Positions 59,935 to 64,000 of a stretch of DNA of 64,000 nucleotides are shown here, one piece after another. Location: the NCBI RefSeq assembly GCF_947179515.1, contig NC_067477.1:130746465-130810464 (forward strand), read 5' to 3'. Within the stretch, counting starts at the first letter, position 1. Every line of letters begins with the position of its first letter. A model generated the notes under the pieces. That model did not search any database. It was not told the DNA's origin and was given only the letters and a program-made list of their open reading frames with translations. This DNA is from Apodemus sylvaticus (Eukaryota > Chordata > Mammalia > Rodentia > Muridae). The position numbers and the translations under genes were made by a program.

Positions 59935-60390
59935 AGTGGACAAATAATAATTATACATATTGATGGGGAGTGGTGTGATAATTCACTATGTGTTATCAAG
60001 TATAATTTTCAAATCAGAGAACTAGCATTTGTTCCCATTGAGAATTCCTCTGTGCTAATTACTTCAAAATAGTCAAACTTCTGGGCCGGATAGAATTACA
60101 GTCCATTCTTATTATTCTAGTTCATGTTACAACATGCTACATAGCATCTGTTAGTCCCCTCCTCCCACTTGCTCACTCTTAGGAGTCACTACTGTATTCC
60201 GTAATTCATTCAGGCCAAAGTTTTGCTTCCCTCATGAGGAAGAACACGGACCACTTGCCCTCCTCACCCTGGCTCATTTCATTTAGCATAGTGTCTCCAG
60301 TCTCATTTACATAGGCATAAATTAAAGCTTTGACTTTACCATGTTAAAGATGAGTCCATGTGTATGTTCATTGCCCCTTCTCTCTCTGCT
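59935..60390 (-). mobile_element. Ancient L1 (L1M-type) 3' UTR fragment
   Basis: 'tatacatattgatggggagt', 'caaatcagagaactagcatt' and 'ggctcatttcatttagcata' with 'tgtctccagtctcatttaca' follow the minus strand of mammalian-wide L1 3' sequence. Divergence is high, as expected for an element older than the rodents. Confidence 0.66.
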
Positions 60391-60999
60391 TATGCACACT
60401 TCTTCACTCTGTATCTCAGCCCTTGAATAGTATGAGAGTTAACACAACAGCATAGATATCTCTTCTGCTGTTTTTACTTCTCTTGAAGACACATACAGTA
60501 AGGAGGAGCTGTGGAATGTTTTTTAAAGAAAGCATATTTATTCCATCTCTTATCCTACAGATTATAAAGAAAATACTCATTTAAAAAAGGTTCCTTGAGT
60601 GAAAAGAAATATGAACTGTAAAAAAAATGCATATACTGATTTATGATATAGCTAGATCTTACAAATTATCAAAAAGTAAACAACTAATGTATTGGGGGGG
60701 AAAACAGAGTGGTAAACAATGGTAGCCACTTGTCTTGTTATTTATGTTTATTAGATTTTCCAGTTCATGAAATAGACTCAAGACAGGATGTATGCTGCGA
60801 CAGTGTGAGGAAGGTGTTCACACTCGTGATTCCAACTGGAAAGAAGTCAGGCTAGTATTAAACCAACAGTGATACTTTCCAACGACCACTGTCCTGTTGA
60901 CTCTTAAAAACAGAAAATAATAACAAGCCTCTCATAACTCACATAAAAGATGAAATGTTTTCACAGAATAAATACTAAGTGCCCCTACAAAATGGGCCT
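60391..60999. other. Unassigned sequence
   Basis: Nothing recognised. Confidence 0.5.
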
Positions 61000-61061
61000 T
61001 TGAATGTCAAAGCTGGTGCTCGCTTCGGCAGCACATATACTAAAATTGAATGTCAACGCTG
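61000..61061 (+). pseudogene. 3'-truncated U6 snRNA retrocopy with target-site duplication
   Basis: 61016-61048 matches the first 33 nucleotides of U6 snRNA exactly ('gtgctcgcttcggcagcaca' then 'tatactaaaattg'). It is flanked by 'ttgaatgtcaaagctg' (61000-61015) and 'ttgaatgtcaacgctg' (61046-61061), a 16-bp direct repeat with one mismatch. The repeat overlaps the U6 end by the three bases 'ttg'. There is no poly(A). U6 normally works in the spliceosome; this copy lacks most of the RNA and any upstream promoter, so it is a dead retrocopy. Confidence 0.93.
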
Positions 61062-61385
61062 AAAGCTATATATTATATATTACAGAATCATTTTCATCTG
61101 AATAATTTTGGAATAATGAATTTTAAATTGTTCAGATTTCTACTTTCCTATAGCCTAGTCAAACTGACTCTTTTGAAAGCATAAATGACTCAAGCAATCA
61201 CTAGGTTTACAGAAGCATGCAAAAATGGCCTGAGAATAAAAGAACGGTAAATGTGCCCATTGCCAGGAATAAAGACCTTTGTTGGATCACCTCCTGCCAG
61301 GATCCACATTGTGGAAGGAGAGAACTGACGTCCAAAAGATGGTCTCTGACATTTACCCAATGCTATGACATACATATATACACTG
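61062..61385. other. Unassigned sequence
   Basis: Nothing recognised. Confidence 0.5.
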
Positions 61386-61428
61386 AATGAATGAATGAAT
61401 GAATGAATGAATGAATGAATGAATGAAC
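61386..61428. repeat. (GAAT)n microsatellite
   Basis: About ten GAAT units. Confidence 0.96.
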
Positions 61429-61931
61429 TAATGAACAAATTTATTAGTTAAATTAATTAAAAGCTTGTAAAAATTTCCCTGAGACTTATCTGGTATAGAA
61501 AAGCACAGAAAAAAGAGAACTAAAGGTTAAATACAACTAAAGTTCTTGAGAGTGATAATACATCCCAATTTAAATCAATAATTGCTTCTTGGATAATAAG
61601 AATGCCTTCCCTGCTTTCATTTCTAGAGTTATCAGTGTTCTAAGATTAACATCTTAGTCAGGGACACAAAGGCAGCTCAAAACTCTGTCACTGAGTCTCT
61701 CAAGCAAGAAGCTTGATTTATGCTTAGATGATTGTTAAATTCAACCTTTAATTCTTCTCTGTCACATAAGAGGCTTCTGGACTCTGTCTCCCTAATAAGA
61801 GTGTTCATATACTAAGGAAATGAAAATTAACTCTAATTTTTTGGATAAGCAAATCAAAGAGGAAGATAAATATAACTCTGCACATAACAGTATGTTTCAA
61901 ATTCTTTCAATGATGCACAGTTGCCACAGCT
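61429..61931. other. Unassigned sequence
   Basis: Nothing recognised. Confidence 0.5.
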
Positions 61932-62630
61932 GTTTTTTTTTAATTGGATATTTTATTTATTTTCATTTCAAATATTATCCCCTTTCACATCCTCTGCCTC
62001 CTGCTTCTATGAGGGTGTGCCCCCACCCACTCACCCACCCACCCACTCCTGCCTCCCTGACCTCACATTTCCCTACACTGGGGCATCAAGCCTTCACAGG
62101 AACAAGGGCCTCTTCTCCCATCCTCTGCTACATATGCTGCTGGAGCCATAGAGCCCTCCATGTGTACTCCTTAGTTGGTGGTTTAGACCCTGGGAGCCCT
62201 GGTTGGTTGATATTGTTGTTCTTCCTATGGGGTAGCAAACCCTTCAGAGGAATAACCAAGCTACAATTCACAGACCACATGAAGCTCAAGAACAAGGAAG
62301 ACCAAAGTGTGGGTGCATCAGTCCTTCTTAGGAGGGGTAACAAAATACAGGAACAAATACAGAGAAAAAGTGTGGAGCAGAGACTGAAAGAGAGGCCATC
62401 CAGAGACTGCCCCACCTGGGGATCCATCTCATATACAGTCACCAAATGCAGACACTAATGTGAATGCCAAGAAGTGCTTTCTGACAGGAGCCTCATATGG
62501 ATGTCTCCTGAGAGACTCTGCTGGAGTCTGACATATACAGAGGCAGATGCTCACAGCCAACCATTGAACCATTGAACTGACCACAGGGTCCCCAATGGAG
62601 GAGTTAGAGAAAGGGCTGAAGGAGCTACTA
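61932..62630 (-). mobile_element. L1 3' end with inverted 5' segment
   Basis: From a T run at 61932, minus-strand L1 3' UTR extends to about 62243 ('ggtagcaaacccttcag'). The strand then flips, and 62245-62630 reads plus ('gaataaccaagctacaattc' to 'gggctgaaggagct'). In family order the flipped part ends where the minus part begins, so almost no L1 sequence is lost. This is a clean twin-priming layout. A 212-codon frame across 61820-62458 crosses this junction and is not a gene. Confidence 0.88.
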
Positions 62631-62894
62631 CTCTTATTAGTGAATATGATTAGGAAAACTATAACAGTTGAAAGAAATATATATTTATCACCCATCATAT
62701 ATTTATTTAATGCCATTGTATACATTTTAAACTGATCAATTAAAATGGTTGTGTTTGCAATAAAAAATAATTCTCAAATGCTTAAGTGGTTCAAATAGGA
62801 ATGGACCCCATAGGCTCATAGATTTGAAATTTTGGTAATTAGGGAGTGAAAAGGATTAGAAGGTGTGGCCTTGGGGTTTCAAATTCTTAAGCAA

Positions 62895-62897
<3 letters not shown>
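62631..62897. other. Unassigned sequence
   Basis: Nothing recognised. Confidence 0.5.

Positions 62898-62961
<64 letters not shown>
62898..62961. repeat. (CT)n microsatellite
   Basis: About 32 CT dinucleotides. Confidence 0.97.
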
Positions 62962-62965
<4 letters not shown>

Positions 62966-63420
62966 GTGCATGAAGACCCAGATATTGATAGAACTCTCAG
63001 TTCCTTCAGCACCAAGTCTAACTGCATGCCACCATATTTCCTGCCACTATTACAAAGGACTGAACCTCTAAATTTGTAAGGAAGACGCAACTAAATGCTT
63101 TCTTTTTTAAGTGTTGCTGTGGTCATGGGAGTCTCTTCACAGCACTGATGACTAAGACACTTGTTTCTCATAAATAGAGCAACTATGCTTGAAATTATAA
63201 CATGGTCTCACTAGGACATCTTCAAGTTTTATTACAGTTAATGGTTTATGTAATACAAAAGTAATAGTTTCTGTGGGAAGAGTACTGATTTATTAATGGA
63301 AGTACCTAGTATTCCAAGGAAAAGTTACATGTGGATCTTAGTATAAATTGGCTGAAGATCACTTAGTTTATTCCCTAAGTTTCTATACTAGAGACAGAAA
63401 ACAATAAAAGTTTCTGCTGT
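62962..63420. other. Unassigned sequence
   Basis: Nothing recognised. Confidence 0.5.
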
Positions 63421-63620
63421 TTTTTTTTTTTTTTACACTTATAAGTAGAACCTAGAAGTTTATTGGGTCTTCTGCAAGAGAGCAGTGGCCAGGGCAGGAG
63501 TAGAACTGCCACCCACAGGCAGGGAGCCATGGCTGCTTTTACATGGGTATTCCCCACTTTGCTCCAGTTCCCAGCATGCAAATGAGCATGGCCCAGTTTA
63601 TAGCTTCTCATTTCTGAGAT
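63421..63620 (-). other. Possible retrocopy or LTR 3' end with AATAAA and poly(A)
   Basis: Read on the minus strand, a GC-richer stretch ends with 'gacccaataaacttctaggt' and, about 20 bases further, a run of 14 A (plus-strand T run near 63421-63434). This resembles the 3' end of a reverse-transcribed polyadenylated RNA. The source is not recognised and no target-site duplication was found. Confidence 0.35.
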
Positions 63621-64000
63621 ACAAGGTTATGGTAAATTTAGATGGACCATATTCAGCCCTGCCTTTCTCCAATGTCCTTCACAGTTCCTTGTCAATTCCT
63701 TGAATTCATCTCTAAAAGGACAATAGAGCCAATGTGGGGTGTTTGGACAAGCATTTCCTCTCAAATTTTTCCAGGGTGAATGAGGCCACAGCCTCACCTG
63801 TGCTGAGGAATGGCTGCCATAGAAACACCTGGCAGCTTACTCAAAGGGTCAGGGAAAGAATGAGTTAGATGGGACCCATAATGAACCATCATATACATTT
63901 GAAATTGTTAACCTGAAGGGTGAAAAACAGGAGACAATCAATATGAAAATCTCCCTCTGTGACAGGATCTTCACAGCAAAAGAATACAGTCAGAGGTAAC
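63621..64000. other. Unassigned sequence
   Basis: Nothing recognised up to the window edge. Confidence 0.5.

Noticed and set aside
61016..61048. Functional U6 snRNA gene
   Set aside because: Only the first 33 nucleotides are present, flanked by a target-site duplication. There is no TATA/PSE upstream and no terminator.
61820..62458. 212-codon plus-strand frame, the longest in the window
   Set aside because: It crosses the inversion junction of an L1 3' UTR and reads non-coding strands; there is no domain.

Overview
The window looks like ordinary, gene-poor, AT-rich mammalian DNA from a murid rodent, most likely rat (Rattus). The evidence is repeat content. Several young LINE-1 3' ends share a 3' UTR ending in 'aaatcatttgaaatgtaaat' that I recognise as rat-type L1 (L1_Rn). 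They sit among older Lx-type L1s and rodent SINEs (B1, B2/B3, B4, ID-like), with a MIR, a Tigger DNA transposon and ancient L1M pieces underneath. Species and family names come from memory of consensus sequences; no search was run. I found no host protein-coding exon, rRNA or functional tRNA gene. The only recognisable proteins are broken LINE-1 ORF1/ORF2 pieces.

Layout. 1-3.6 kb: L1_Rn and Lx 3' ends, two with inverted 5' parts. 4.0-4.3 kb: pyrimidine-rich triplet array. 6.2-6.7 kb: Tigger fossil. 7.3-10.0 kb: old L1 with an inverted 5' part, cut by an LTR-like repeat and a GAAA/GAAG array. 10.2-13.9 kb: an inverted duplication (about 240-bp arms) enclosing an inverted L1_Rn with an 18-bp target-site duplication, an L1 ORF1/ORF2 fragment, and an unfamiliar six-unit tandem repeat of about 162-bp period. 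15.6-16.0 kb: tetranucleotide array. 17.8-21.7 kb: L1_Rn and Lx copies. 24.5-25.7 kb: MIR, a rodent LTR with a TATA box, and a B4 SINE. 27.8-29.3 kb: L1 with its reverse-transcriptase part inverted. 29.3-45.8 kb: mostly unassigned sequence with scattered SINEs, Lx ends and microsatellites, including a B1 nested in a B2/B3. 45.9-52.5 kb: a three-layer nest (old L1, then a 4.1-kb L1 with 5' UTR monomers, then a minus-strand LTR). 52.6-58.8 kb: Lx and L1 3' ends, one Lx split by an L1_Rn, and a near-perfect inverted repeat at 56.95/57.7 kb. 59.9-60.4 kb: ancient L1M. 61.0 kb: a 33-nt U6 snRNA retrocopy with a target-site duplication. 61.9-62.6 kb: a sixth L1 with an inverted 5' end. The rest is unassigned, with a CT array at 62.9 kb.

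Nothing here works together as a pathway. The organising process is LINE-1 reverse transcription: it produced the L1 copies, six inverted L1s, the mobilised SINEs and the U6 fragment. The best candidates for something not already catalogued are the 162-bp-period array (12618-13450), the inverted duplication around it, and the inverted repeat at 56948/57705.
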